From Paludibacter sp. (lineage in GTDB: Bacteria > Bacteroidota > Bacteroidia > Bacteroidales > Paludibacteraceae): 64,000 nt of DNA. Below, piece after piece: positions 37,826 to 45,748 of the stretch. The stretch is from positions 62,001 through 126,000 of the forward strand of contig JAQUWU010000007.1 of assembly GCA_028692715.1 (NCBI GenBank), given 5' to 3'. Position numbers and translations under genes: made by a program. The notes beneath the pieces are model-generated. The model worked only from the letters and a program-made list of their open reading frames with translations. It made no database searches and was not told where the DNA came from. The stretch's first letter is position 1. Each line of letters begins with the position of its first letter.

Positions 37826-37990
37826 ATGAAAAAAGTATTTTTATTCTGTGTAGTAGCATTGGCATTTGCATCTTGTGCACCTAAAGCTGCTGAAGAAACT
37901 CCTGCAGTTGACACCACAGCAGTTGTTGCAGTTGATACAGTTGCAGTAGTTGACACTGCAGCAGTTGATACAGTTGCTCCAGCTATGTAA
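37826..37990 (+). CDS. Tiny Ala/Val/Asp/Thr-repeat lipoprotein, copy 1 (54 aa)
   Basis: A 54-codon gene with its own promoter and terminator. The signal peptide MKKVFLFCVVALAFASC ends in lipobox FASC (Cys 17). The mature 38 residues are APKAAEETPAVDTTAVV followed by imperfect repeats of the type VDTVAVVDTAAV, ending APAM. No fold can be assigned; it resembles small Bacteroidota lipoproteins of unknown role. A near-identical copy lies 260 bases downstream, and the duplication includes promoter and terminator. Expression is likely given the clean signals. Confidence 0.8.
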   Translation: MKKVFLFCVVALAFASCAPKAAEETPAVDTTAVVAVDTVAVVDTAAVDTVAPAM

Positions 37991-38024
37991 TTAAGAAAAC
38001 GTAAATAAATTTTTACGAATTTTG

Positions 38025-38059
38025 AGTCCGCTAGAAAAATCTATCGGACTTTTTTTTTT
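38025..38059 (+). terminator. Terminator of tiny lipoprotein 1
   Basis: AGTCCGCTAG / CTATCGGACT stem with one mismatch, followed by nine T. Confidence 0.85.
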
Positions 38060-38191
38060 ATAAACTATTAAAATTCACCCTGTTTTGTCGAAATTTGGTT
38101 CAAAATGACTAAAAAGCCCCTAAATTTCGACCAAAATAAAAAATAATTTAAAAAAAAATGATATTTATTAATGCTAACTCAAAAAATGATG

Positions 38192-38199
38192 TACCTTTG
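38192..38199 (+). promoter_or_regulatory. -7 box of tiny lipoprotein 2
   Basis: TACCTTTG, 53 bases before the ATG at 38253, in a context (AAAATGATGTA) shared with the first copy. Confidence 0.6.
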
Positions 38200-38252
38200 C
38201 ATCGATTTTGAATTGCAAAACAAACATGTTTAATTTTAAAAGATTTAAAGAA

Positions 38253-38414
38253 ATGAAAAAAGTAATTTTATTTTTTGTGGTAGCTTTGGCTTTCGCATCT
38301 TGCGCTCCTAAAGCAGCTGAAGAAACTCCAGCTGTTGATTCTACAGTTGTTGCTGTTGATACAGTTGCTGTCGTTGACACTATGGCTGTTGACACCGTAG
38401 CTCCTGCTATGTAA
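38253..38414 (+). CDS. Tiny Ala/Val/Asp/Thr-repeat lipoprotein, copy 2 (53 aa)
   Basis: Paralogue of the gene at 37826: signal MKKVILFFVVALAFASC, then APKAAEETPAVDSTVVA and VDT-rich repeats ending DTVAPAM. The frame is open to an earlier ATG at 38208, but that adds MNCKTNMFNFKRFKE before the signal peptide and lies just after the -7 box. The Met at 38253 matches copy 1 and is preferred. The mature part differs mainly by a one-residue deletion and a Met for Ala. It has its own terminator. Confidence 0.8.
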   Translation: MKKVILFFVVALAFASCAPKAAEETPAVDSTVVAVDTVAVVDTMAVDTVAPAM

Positions 38415-38454
38415 TAAAAAAAGCTATCGCAGAAAGGAATTCTTGCTGGCATTT

Positions 38455-38487
38455 AAGTCCGTTATATCAATAACGGACTTTTTTTTT
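38455..38487 (+). terminator. Terminator of tiny lipoprotein 2
   Basis: AAGTCCGTTAT / ATAACGGACTT stem followed by a T run; same stem core as the copy 1 terminator. Confidence 0.85.
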
Positions 38488-38516
38488 GAAAAAATGCTGA
38501 ACTCATTCATTTTTTG

Positions 38517-38524
38517 TACCTTTG
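38517..38524 (+). promoter_or_regulatory. -7 box of hisG
   Basis: TACCTTTG, 27 bases before the hisG ATG. Lies just after the second lipoprotein terminator. Confidence 0.6.
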
Positions 38525-38551
38525 TGCGCTAAATAATAAAAAAAATAAATT

Positions 38552-39403
38552 ATGTTACGAATTGCTGTACAAGCTAAAGGTCGATTGTATGATGAAACCA
38601 TGTTATTGCTTAGTGAATCAGGCATTAAACTTGAATCCGGGAAACGGTTACTACTTTTACCCGCTCGAAATTTCCCATTAGAAGTATTATTTTTACGCGA
38701 TGATGATATTCCTCAATCTGTAGCTGATGGAGTCGCCGACATTGGTATTGTTGGAGAAAACGAATATGCAGAAAAAAACAAAAAAGTAAATATTATCAAG
38801 CGATTAGGATTTAGTAAGTGTAGACTTTCGCTTGCAATTCCAAAAGAAACTGAATACACAGGCATTTCGTGGTTTAATGGAAAAGTAATTGCCACGTCAT
38901 ATCCTAAGATTTTAGACACCTATTTAAAAAAGCATAATGTAACTGCAGATACTCATATTATCACTGGCTCAGTTGAAGTAGCACCTTCTATTGGACTTGC
39001 CGATGCAATTTTCGACATAGTAAGTTCAGGCAGTACACTTGTTACCAACCACTTGAAAGAAGTTGAAGTACTAATGAAATCTGAAGCATTACTTATTTCA
39101 AATCCCGAGCTCTCCGATGAGAAAAAGCTAGTTCTTGATGAATTATTATTCCGCATTGAAGCTGTACAAATGGCTGAAGGGAAAAAATATGTATTAATGA
39201 ATGTTCCTGCCGAAAATACGGATAAAATAATTGAAGTACTGCCCGGTATAAAAAGTCCAACCATTATGCCATTAGCAACTAAAGGTTGGAATTCGCTTCA
39301 TGTTGTAATTGAAGAAAAAAGATTTTGGGATATAATTGGGAAATTAAAATCATTGGGTGCAGAAGGAATTCTGGTCATTCCAATTGAAAAAATGATTCTA
39401 TAA
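38552..39403 (+). CDS. hisG: ATP phosphoribosyltransferase, long form
   Basis: First step of histidine synthesis: ATP + PRPP to phosphoribosyl-ATP. The N-terminal catalytic part shows LRIAVQAKGRLYDET, FLRDDDIPQSVADGVADIGI and the PRPP-binding DAIFDIVSSGSTL (~152). The C-terminal ~80 residues (VLMNVPAENTDKIIEV, SPTIMPL) form the ACT-like regulatory domain, so this is the self-sufficient long form needing no HisZ. The length of 283 aa is normal. The other his genes are absent; the next gene is coaX 41 bases on. Feedback inhibition by histidine is expected from the domain. Confidence 0.95.
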   Translation: MLRIAVQAKGRLYDETMLLLSESGIKLESGKRLLLLPARNFPLEVLFLRDDDIPQSVADGVADIGIVGENEYAEKNKKVNIIKRLGFSKCRLSLAIPKETEYTGISWFNGKVIATSYPKILDTYLKKHNVTADTHIITGSVEVAPSIGLADAIFDIVSSGSTLVTNHLKEVEVLMKSEALLISNPELSDEKKLVLDELLFRIEAVQMAEGKKYVLMNVPAENTDKIIEVLPGIKSPTIMPLATKGWNSLHVVIEEKRFWDIIGKLKSLGAEGILVIPIEKMIL

Positions 39404-39444
39404 ATTAACGTTTTAAATAAGTTCATAAAAAAAACTTTAAAATT

Positions 39445-40173
39445 ATGAATTTGTGCATCGATCAGGGAAATTCTAGTAGCAAAATAGGGCTTTTCGATAA
39501 AAACACATTAATTGATAGTTTTATTTTTAAAACTATCAATTTTAATGATATTTATTCGTTATTAAATAAATACAAGATAGATGCATGTATACTCTCAAGT
39601 GTAATTTCAGATAATTATGAATTGAAGAGGGTATTAAACGAAAAGATAAATATTAATTTCGAATTATCAAGCAAGACTTCAATCCCTGTGAAAAACCGAT
39701 ACGAAACTCCCGATACCCTTGGGAAAGATCGGTTAGCTGCTGTCGTGGGTGCTTCGTTCTTGAAACCTGAAACTGATATTTTAGTAATTGATGCAGGGAC
39801 AGCAATCACTTACGACTTTATTGACGCAAAAGGAAATTATGAGGGTGGGAATATTGCACCTGGGGTAGATATGAGATTACGTTCGTTACATGAATTTACA
39901 CAAAAATTACCCTTGGTTAGTCCCTCGAATGATAACCCTTTTTTAGGAAAAAATACTAAATCAGCATTAATTTCGGGCGCTATTTATGGTATTGTATTCG
40001 AGATAGATGGTTACATAAACACATTAAAAATTAAATATCCACAACTTTCAACTTTTTTAACAGGCGGTAGCATTTTTTACTTTGATAACAAGCTAAAAAA
40101 TGCCATCTTTGCAGAAAAAAATTTAGTGTTAATCGGACTCAACCGTATACTTCAATATAATGTACAAAAATAA
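39445..40173 (+). CDS. coaX: Type III pantothenate kinase
   Basis: First step of coenzyme A synthesis. The ASKHA-fold motifs are seen: MNLCIDQGNSSSKIG (phosphate 1), GKDRLAAVVGA (~93), LVIDAGTAITYDFI (phosphate 2, ~113), GGNIAPG (~132) and a C-terminal adenosine motif FLTGGS (~205). The length of 242 aa is normal. Its last 14 bases overlap the following outer-membrane protein gene, so expression is translationally coupled. Type III kinases need a monovalent cation and are not inhibited by CoA. Confidence 0.94.
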   Translation: MNLCIDQGNSSSKIGLFDKNTLIDSFIFKTINFNDIYSLLNKYKIDACILSSVISDNYELKRVLNEKININFELSSKTSIPVKNRYETPDTLGKDRLAAVVGASFLKPETDILVIDAGTAITYDFIDAKGNYEGGNIAPGVDMRLRSLHEFTQKLPLVSPSNDNPFLGKNTKSALISGAIYGIVFEIDGYINTLKIKYPQLSTFLTGGSIFYFDNKLKNAIFAEKNLVLIGLNRILQYNVQK

Positions 40174-41431
40174 GATTTTTCTTCTCGTAATTTCGTCGCT
40201 ATTTTTAATTCAATTAGCTAATAGTCAAAACAATACAAATTCGCCTTATACACGTTTTGGCTTTGGAGAATTAAATGACGCCAATTCAGGAGAACAAAGA
40301 GCTATGGGAGGAGTTTCGATAGGTGCACGTTCCAATTACAATATTAACACTGTAAACCCTGCATCATACAGCTGTGTTGATAGTATGACTTTTATGTTTG
40401 ATTTTGGCACATCAGCTTTAGCTTCTCGTTTTTCTGACCCAAACGGAAGCAAAACAACTTTTAATGCAAATTTGGAATATATAACCATGCAGTTCCCCAT
40501 TTATAAATGGCTGGGATTTAGTGCAGGGCTTCTTCCCTACTCCTTTTCGGGATATAGTTTTTACAACACCGATACTGAAACTATATTTTCAAACACAAGT
40601 GAATCGGACACTATAGAATACACAAAAAACTTTAGTGGTAGTGGTGGTATAAGTCAGATTTACGCAGGTGTCTCTACCAATCTTTTTAAACATTTTTCAT
40701 TAGGTTTGAATGCATATTATATGTATGGTAGTTTAAATAACTATAGAAATATTGATTTTGGAAGTTTAAGTGGGTTTAATTCAACTACTCAATATAGTAT
40801 TTTAAGTGTCAATAATTTTCGGTTTCGGTTCGGAGCTCAGTATTATAATACATTTGCAAAAAAACATGACATAACGTTAGGTATAATTTATGAAAACAAA
40901 GCAAAGCTCAATGGAGAATATACTGAGATTAGTTCGAGTGTATTAAATGACACATTAACTGTGGATGGGGATACAGAATTTGACTTACCTACAATGTTTG
41001 GTGTAGGTTTATATTATACTTATGACAAAAAATTATCTGTTGGCTTGGATTATAGCTTACAGAAATGGAGTGATGCTAATTTTTTAGGAGCTAGTGATGT
41101 ATTAAACGATCGATCAAAAATAGCTTTAGGGTTTGAATATTTACCTAATTACAGAGGGCGTAAATTTTCTGATAAAATAAAATATCGCGCCGGAGTTAAT
41201 ATGTCAAATGCATATTATAAAGTGGATGGTGTTGTGCCGCCAGAAAACTTTGGCATAAGTTTTGGGTTAGGATTACCGTTATATAATAAAGTCACCAATT
41301 CAACATCTATGTTAAACACTACATTTGAGTATGGTATAATAGGTTCAAGCACAAGTTTAAGAGAAGATTATTTCAAATTTACACTTAATGTAACTTTCAA
41401 CGAACACTGGTTTTTTAAACGCAAACTTTAA
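40160..41431 (+). CDS. Outer-membrane beta-barrel protein, FadL-like
   Basis: 423 aa with a signal peptide (MYKNKIFLLVISSLFLIQLANSQ). The mature part begins NNTNSPYTRFGFGELNDANS, then RAMGGVSIGARSNYNINTVNP, a start characteristic of a Bacteroidota family of FadL/PorV-like barrels. The rest shows alternating hydrophobic beta strands and ends with an aromatic residue two from the end (FFKRKL region). The start overlaps coaX by 14 bases. In Bacteroidales the order coaX, this protein, a TPR protein, lptC is recurrent as far as I know. The ligand is unknown. Confidence 0.8.
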   Translation: MYKNKIFLLVISSLFLIQLANSQNNTNSPYTRFGFGELNDANSGEQRAMGGVSIGARSNYNINTVNPASYSCVDSMTFMFDFGTSALASRFSDPNGSKTTFNANLEYITMQFPIYKWLGFSAGLLPYSFSGYSFYNTDTETIFSNTSESDTIEYTKNFSGSGGISQIYAGVSTNLFKHFSLGLNAYYMYGSLNNYRNIDFGSLSGFNSTTQYSILSVNNFRFRFGAQYYNTFAKKHDITLGIIYENKAKLNGEYTEISSSVLNDTLTVDGDTEFDLPTMFGVGLYYTYDKKLSVGLDYSLQKWSDANFLGASDVLNDRSKIALGFEYLPNYRGRKFSDKIKYRAGVNMSNAYYKVDGVVPPENFGISFGLGLPLYNKVTNSTSMLNTTFEYGIIGSSTSLREDYFKFTLNVTFNEHWFFKRKL

Positions 41432-41462
41432 TTTCAAAAAAAAATAAAAAAATTATATCAAA

Positions 41463-42866
41463 ATGAAAACGAGAAACATTGCTGTTCTTTTAGTTAGTGT
41501 GGTAGTATTTACCAACTGCTTTGCACAAAAAGAGAACAAAAAAGACAAAAAAGACAAAACCGAAATTGTAACAACGACTACAACTCCTGAAGTTACTACT
41601 CAGGAAGCACCGGTAATTACAGAACAATGTTTGGTAAATATCAGTTTGTTTAATGAATCAGCAAAAAACAAACAATATGCAGATGCATTAAAACCTTGGA
41701 GAGCTGCATATAATGAATGTCCAAACGCCAATAAGGTAATTTATTCGAAAGGTAGTGACATTCTAAAATGGGCAATTTCACAAGCTAAAACTGATGCTGA
41801 ATACAAAGCTGTATTTGATGAATTAATGGGTATGTACGACAACCGAATCAAATATTTCGGAGATGACACTCGATATCCTAAAGCGTTGATTTTAGGTTGG
41901 AAAGCACTTGATTACATTACTTATGTAAAAGGAGATGAAGCAAAAAAACCAGCTTATAAATGGCTAGAAGAATCAATCGACGGTATGGGTGAAGCTTCTG
42001 AACTTGAAGTTATACGTCAGTTTATGTTATTATCTACAGCAAATTATCAGGCTGATAAAAAAACTACTGATAAATATATTGCTGATTACCTAAAAGTGAA
42101 AAGTATTTTTGAAATGAAATCAAAAGATGCAGATCAGGCATATGCAGAATATAATACCCAAATGGAGCAAGCGATTGATGGGTTGTTTGTACAAAGTGGT
42201 GCAGCCGATTGTAATACTCTGGATGGAGTTTACGAAGCTAAAGTGAAAGCGAATCTGAAAAACCTTGATTTCTTAAACAATGTGATTAATTTCTACAAAC
42301 GCATACGTTGTACTGAATCAGAAGTTTATTTTTCAGCTGCAGTAGCTGTTTATAAAATTAAACCTACCTCTGAATCAGCTAATGGTTGTGCTGAAATGTC
42401 ATACAAAAAAAATGAATTTTCAAAAGCCATAGCCTTTTATGAAGATGCAACAAAACTGGCTACCGCTAAATTAGAAAAAGCGGATTATCAATATAAAATT
42501 GCTCAAATTTATTATATTGAATTGAACAATTTCCCCCGTGCCCGAGAATATGCACGCAATTCATTAGAATACAACCCAAACAATGGTAGTCCATACCTTT
42601 TGATTGGTTCGATGTACGCAAAATCAAAAGGAATCTATGACGATGCCGTTTTAGCAAAAACGATCTATTGGGTAGCTGTTGATAAATTTATCAAAGCAAA
42701 ACAAGTTGATCAGAGTGCAAAAAATATCGAAGATGCGAATAAATTAATTCGTGTATATAGTGATTATTTCCCTTCAAAAGAAGATGTTTTCTTCCAACCT
42801 GACTTACAATCCGGAAAATCTTTTACGGTAGGTGGTTGGATTGGTGAAACTACAACATGTAGATAA
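41463..42866 (+). CDS. Secreted/periplasmic tetratricopeptide-repeat protein
   Basis: 467 aa with a signal peptide (residues 1-22, ending TNCFAQ), a Lys/Asp-rich and Thr-rich linker (residues 23-50, KENKKDKKDKTEIVTTTTT), then helical repeats. The clearest TPR units are at ~64-95 (QYADALKPWRAAYNECPN), ~315-345 (EFSKAIAFYEDATKLA) and ~355-390 (ARNSLEYNPNNGSPYLLIG). It ends in a Cys three residues from the terminus. The position between an outer-membrane protein and lptC suggests an envelope-assembly scaffold. It has no lipobox, though Cys 18 lies at the signal end. Confidence 0.85.
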   Translation: MKTRNIAVLLVSVVVFTNCFAQKENKKDKKDKTEIVTTTTTPEVTTQEAPVITEQCLVNISLFNESAKNKQYADALKPWRAAYNECPNANKVIYSKGSDILKWAISQAKTDAEYKAVFDELMGMYDNRIKYFGDDTRYPKALILGWKALDYITYVKGDEAKKPAYKWLEESIDGMGEASELEVIRQFMLLSTANYQADKKTTDKYIADYLKVKSIFEMKSKDADQAYAEYNTQMEQAIDGLFVQSGAADCNTLDGVYEAKVKANLKNLDFLNNVINFYKRIRCTESEVYFSAAVAVYKIKPTSESANGCAEMSYKKNEFSKAIAFYEDATKLATAKLEKADYQYKIAQIYYIELNNFPRAREYARNSLEYNPNNGSPYLLIGSMYAKSKGIYDDAVLAKTIYWVAVDKFIKAKQVDQSAKNIEDANKLIRVYSDYFPSKEDVFFQPDLQSGKSFTVGGWIGETTTCR

Positions 42867-42888
42867 TTAAAAAACAGAACTCAACTGT

Positions 42889-43494
42889 ATGCTATTTTTC
42901 AAAATTGTCAATACAATTTTAAACTATAAAGTTAATCGTAACATAACAACTGCCCTTACGGTAGTTGTTGTGTTGTTTTTAACGGTTACCTGTAGCAACG
43001 ACAAACCTGATACAATAGCAGCTGTCGTCGACCGTTCAACCCTTCCGAAGCTTCATGCCACAGAAATTACAACTGTAATATCCGATTCAGGAATTACACG
43101 ATTCCGTATTTCTGCGCCAGTATGGGATATTTACGACAAAGCGAATAAACCTTATTGGGAATTTCCAAAAGGAATCCATTTTGAAAAATTTGATGTGAAT
43201 TTAGTAGTTGATGCAAATATCCATGCACGCTATGCTAAGTTTAACGAGAATGAACAAATATGGGAACTGAGAGGGAAAGTTCGTTCAACGAATTTACAAG
43301 GAGAATTATTTGAAACAGAACAACTTTTTTGGAATCAACGAGAAGAAAAATTTTATTCAGATAGTTTAATTAAGATCACTCAAAAAAGTCATATAATAAC
43401 GGGTATTGGATTTGAATCCAATCAGACTATGACAAAATACCTTATTAAACAACCACAAGGTATTTTCCCTGTTGATGAAGAAGAAAGCAAGTAA
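42889..43494 (+). CDS. lptC: LPS export periplasmic protein LptC
   Basis: 201 aa. An N-terminal membrane anchor/signal (ALTVVVVLFLTVTC) carries Cys ~36, which could also act as a lipobox. The periplasmic LptC jelly-roll follows, with STLPKLHATEITTVISDSG, FRISAPVWDIYDKANKPYW, FPKGIHFEKFD and TEQLFWNQREEKFYSDSLIKI, characteristic of the Bacteroidota form. LptC hands lipopolysaccharide from LptB2FG to LptA. It is the last gene of the coaX operon; the remaining lpt genes are not in the window. Confidence 0.9.
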   Translation: MLFFKIVNTILNYKVNRNITTALTVVVVLFLTVTCSNDKPDTIAAVVDRSTLPKLHATEITTVISDSGITRFRISAPVWDIYDKANKPYWEFPKGIHFEKFDVNLVVDANIHARYAKFNENEQIWELRGKVRSTNLQGELFETEQLFWNQREEKFYSDSLIKITQKSHIITGIGFESNQTMTKYLIKQPQGIFPVDEEESK

Positions 43495-43497
43495 AAA

Positions 43498-43533
43498 ATA
43501 ATAAGTCGCAGAATAAAGAGCAGACTTATTTCA
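43498..43533. terminator. Possible weak bidirectional terminator between lptC and the araC-type gene
   Basis: AATAAGTC (43500-43507) / GACTTATT (43523-43530), an 8-bp inverted repeat overlapping the stop codon of the minus-strand gene; the T run is weak. Confidence 0.4.
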
Positions 43534-44416
43534 TTTCAGAAATACTTATATTTCGATATTCGCCTGGTGTCTGACCAGTTCTTTTCTTAAAAAAGATAGG
43601 AAAATAATCCGGATTTTCAAATTTTAAGCAATAGGAAATTTCTTTAATGGATTGGTTACTAGTTGAAAGTAATAATTTTGCTTCATTTAGTTTCAACTCT
43701 AACATATATTTAGATGGTGAGGTCCCGGTAAACTCCTTAAAGGCCTTCCTGAATCCTGAATAACTTATATTCAAACTTTTAGCAATATCTTCTGCACCAA
43801 TATTTCGATAAACCGATTCGCGCATAATAACCTTCGCTTTATTTATTTTATTTATCAATTCTTCATCTTCAAAATCACGGGTCTTGTCACGGTAATACAT
43901 TAAACCTAATATATGCATCACAATTCCTGAGAGCGCTTGTTGAAATCCGGCACGTTCTTCATTAGCAATTTCAATAGCTTTCAGATACAAATCAATAATA
44001 CGTTCATTCAACCCAATATTAAAAACAGGAGCTCTATTTAAGAAAAAACCTTCTGATACAATTTTCTCAATGATATCGCCTTTGAAGCCTATCCAGTATT
44101 CACTCCAACCCGAGTTTTCAATTGGTTTATAGGTATGCCATACACCTGGCATTAAAAAAAACATTTTACCTTCAGTAATAAAACAAGATTGTTTTGAATT
44201 TCCAAAAGTAAAAACGCCATTACCATCAGTTATATAAAGTAACTGATATTCATTTAAAACTCTCCCTTTATCTACATTAAAAAAATATCCAAGTGGATGA
44301 TTTGTTGGCGGATAAACATCATTTTCTAGGATATGTTGATGTCCCACAGTTGTTACTGTAAGCCCCCATAATTCATCTTCTTCGTTTGTTATCAAATAAT
44401 TTAAATTTGGTTCCAT
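43526..44416 (-). CDS. AraC-family transcriptional regulator, probably of rhamnose genes
   Basis: 296 aa. The N-terminal cupin-like sensing domain (~20-160) contains GNGVFTFGN, then FFLMPGVWHTYKP. The C-terminal double helix-turn-helix (~195-290) contains IAKSLNISYSGFRKAFKEF and a second helix pair ending YFPIFFKKRTGQTPGEYR. The domain order and spacing fit AraC-type activators with an AraC/RhaR-like sensor. The gene follows rhaT with a terminator between, and has its own -7 box, so its role as a rhamnose regulator is inferred from position. Confidence 0.85.
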   Translation of the reverse strand: MEPNLNYLITNEEDELWGLTVTTVGHQHILENDVYPPTNHPLGYFFNVDKGRVLNEYQLLYITDGNGVFTFGNSKQSCFITEGKMFFLMPGVWHTYKPIENSGWSEYWIGFKGDIIEKIVSEGFFLNRAPVFNIGLNERIIDLYLKAIEIANEERAGFQQALSGIVMHILGLMYYRDKTRDFEDEELINKINKAKVIMRESVYRNIGAEDIAKSLNISYSGFRKAFKEFTGTSPSKYMLELKLNEAKLLLSTSNQSIKEISYCLKFENPDYFPIFFKKRTGQTPGEYRNISISEMK

Positions 44417-44459
44417 TTCCGGTTATAGTATGTTTATCAAATATTTTTATTCTCGACTA

Positions 44460-44467
44460 CAAATATA
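44460..44467 (-). promoter_or_regulatory. -7 box of the araC-type gene
   Basis: TATATTTG on the minus strand, 43 bases before the start codon at 44416. Confidence 0.5.
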
Positions 44468-44491
44468 GAAAATTTTAAGTTCAAATTCCAA

Positions 44492-44530
44492 CTAAAAATG
44501 GAGATACAATTATTTGCATCTCCATTTTTT
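44492..44530 (-). terminator. Terminator of rhaT
   Basis: AAAATGGAGAT / ATCTCCATTTT, an 11-bp perfect stem, with T runs on both strands; lies 28 bases after the rhaT stop. Confidence 0.8.
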
Positions 44531-44557
44531 ATATTTTGCTTTTTTTTAATCCTATAT

Positions 44558-45628
44558 TTACATTGAATTACCAATACCCACTAAAAATACGGATAAAATA
44601 ATAACAACAATTCCGGTTGTAATCGTCCATTTCGTTTTTGGGGCTACCCCAGTCCATTCTTTGCGGTAAATACCCCACATATTGGCTGTGAGTATAATGG
44701 TAGACATATGTAGGATCCAAGAACTTGCACCATTTCCAAGTTTGCTTTCGCCCATTCCATAAAAGAAAAATTGCAAAAACCAGATTGTTCCTGCCATTGC
44801 AGAGAAAAGAATATTTTTTGAAATCGGTGTTTTTTTATCAGTAAAATTTCGATACGATTTGTTTTTCAAACTTAAAATCGTCGTCCAGATAAAATTGGTT
44901 GTAAGTCCACCCCAAAGCAATACTACATAAGTAACATTATTTTGAAACAAATGGCTTGATCCTTCAAACAGCATATCAGGAGCTTTCATAGCTACTTCAG
45001 CCATTGGTTTTCCTGCTTCAAGACCGAAGTTAAAGAAGGCACTTAATATACCTGAAATAACTGCAATAATTAAACCTTTTACCATACTGAATTCAGCCAC
45101 ACTTGCCATTTGTTGTTCTTTGGTAAGTTCTTTCTCCTTCATTATTCCGGCTTTCCCCGAAATTGCTATACCAATAACACAAACCAACACACCCAATAAG
45201 ACCAATTGTCCACCCGGATTTGCAAGCATATCAGTAAAAGACACTTTTCCTATACTTGGAAAAAACGAATAATAAATGGCTGGGACTGTAGATCCAAAAG
45301 CAGCACAAAATCCTAGTGTCACGGAGTTACCCAAGGACATTCCTAAATATCGTACTCCGAGACCGTAAGTTAGTCCGCCAATTCCCCAAAGCAATCCGAG
45401 AATAAAAACGATGTATAGTATTTGTGTAGAAGCGGAAGAAATTATTTCCGTAAAGTGAGGAATAGTAAGCCAAGCAGCAAGTGGTGGAACAATCAACCAG
45501 GAAAACAATCCTCCGACAATCCAGAAACTTTCCCATGCCCAACCTTTCACTTTATTAAAAGGCATATAAAAACTACCGGATGCAAAACCACCGATGGAGT
45601 GAAATAAAATTCCTAAAAGTGCATTCAT
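44558..45628 (-). CDS. rhaT: L-rhamnose/proton symporter RhaT
   Basis: Inner-membrane transporter, 356 aa, with about ten hydrophobic helices. The start MNALLGILFHSIGGFASGSFYMPFNKVKGW is typical of RhaT, as is WGIGGLTYGLGVRYLGMSLG. A middle cytoplasmic loop (EKELTKEQQMAS) separates the two halves. Lies 120 bases downstream of rhaA in the same direction with only a palindromic repeat between, so it forms an operon with rhaA. Confidence 0.93.
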   Translation of the reverse strand: MNALLGILFHSIGGFASGSFYMPFNKVKGWAWESFWIVGGLFSWLIVPPLAAWLTIPHFTEIISSASTQILYIVFILGLLWGIGGLTYGLGVRYLGMSLGNSVTLGFCAAFGSTVPAIYYSFFPSIGKVSFTDMLANPGGQLVLLGVLVCVIGIAISGKAGIMKEKELTKEQQMASVAEFSMVKGLIIAVISGILSAFFNFGLEAGKPMAEVAMKAPDMLFEGSSHLFQNNVTYVVLLWGGLTTNFIWTTILSLKNKSYRNFTDKKTPISKNILFSAMAGTIWFLQFFFYGMGESKLGNGASSWILHMSTIILTANMWGIYRKEWTGVAPKTKWTITTGIVVIILSVFLVGIGNSM

Positions 45629-45714
45629 GATTTTCTTTTTAAACCAACTTATTCCAATCTCAAAGGGATGAAATAGTTGGTCGATTTTATAAGGTTAATA
45701 ATTATATAAAAATC

Positions 45715-45740
45715 CCAGCCCCACCCAAAGGAGGGACTGG
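45715..45740. repeat. Palindromic repeat between rhaA and rhaT
   Basis: CCAGCCCCACCC-AAAGGAGGGACTGG; ends CCAG/CTGG and CCC/GGG pair. Part of the CCCC/GGGG family seen across the window. Confidence 0.5.
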
Positions 45741-45748
45741 AAAAGTAT

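Noticed and set aside
37826-38487. Toxin-antitoxin pair suggested by two adjacent tiny genes
   Set aside because: The two products are near-identical lipoproteins with separate promoters and terminators, so they are a duplication, not a toxin and its antidote.
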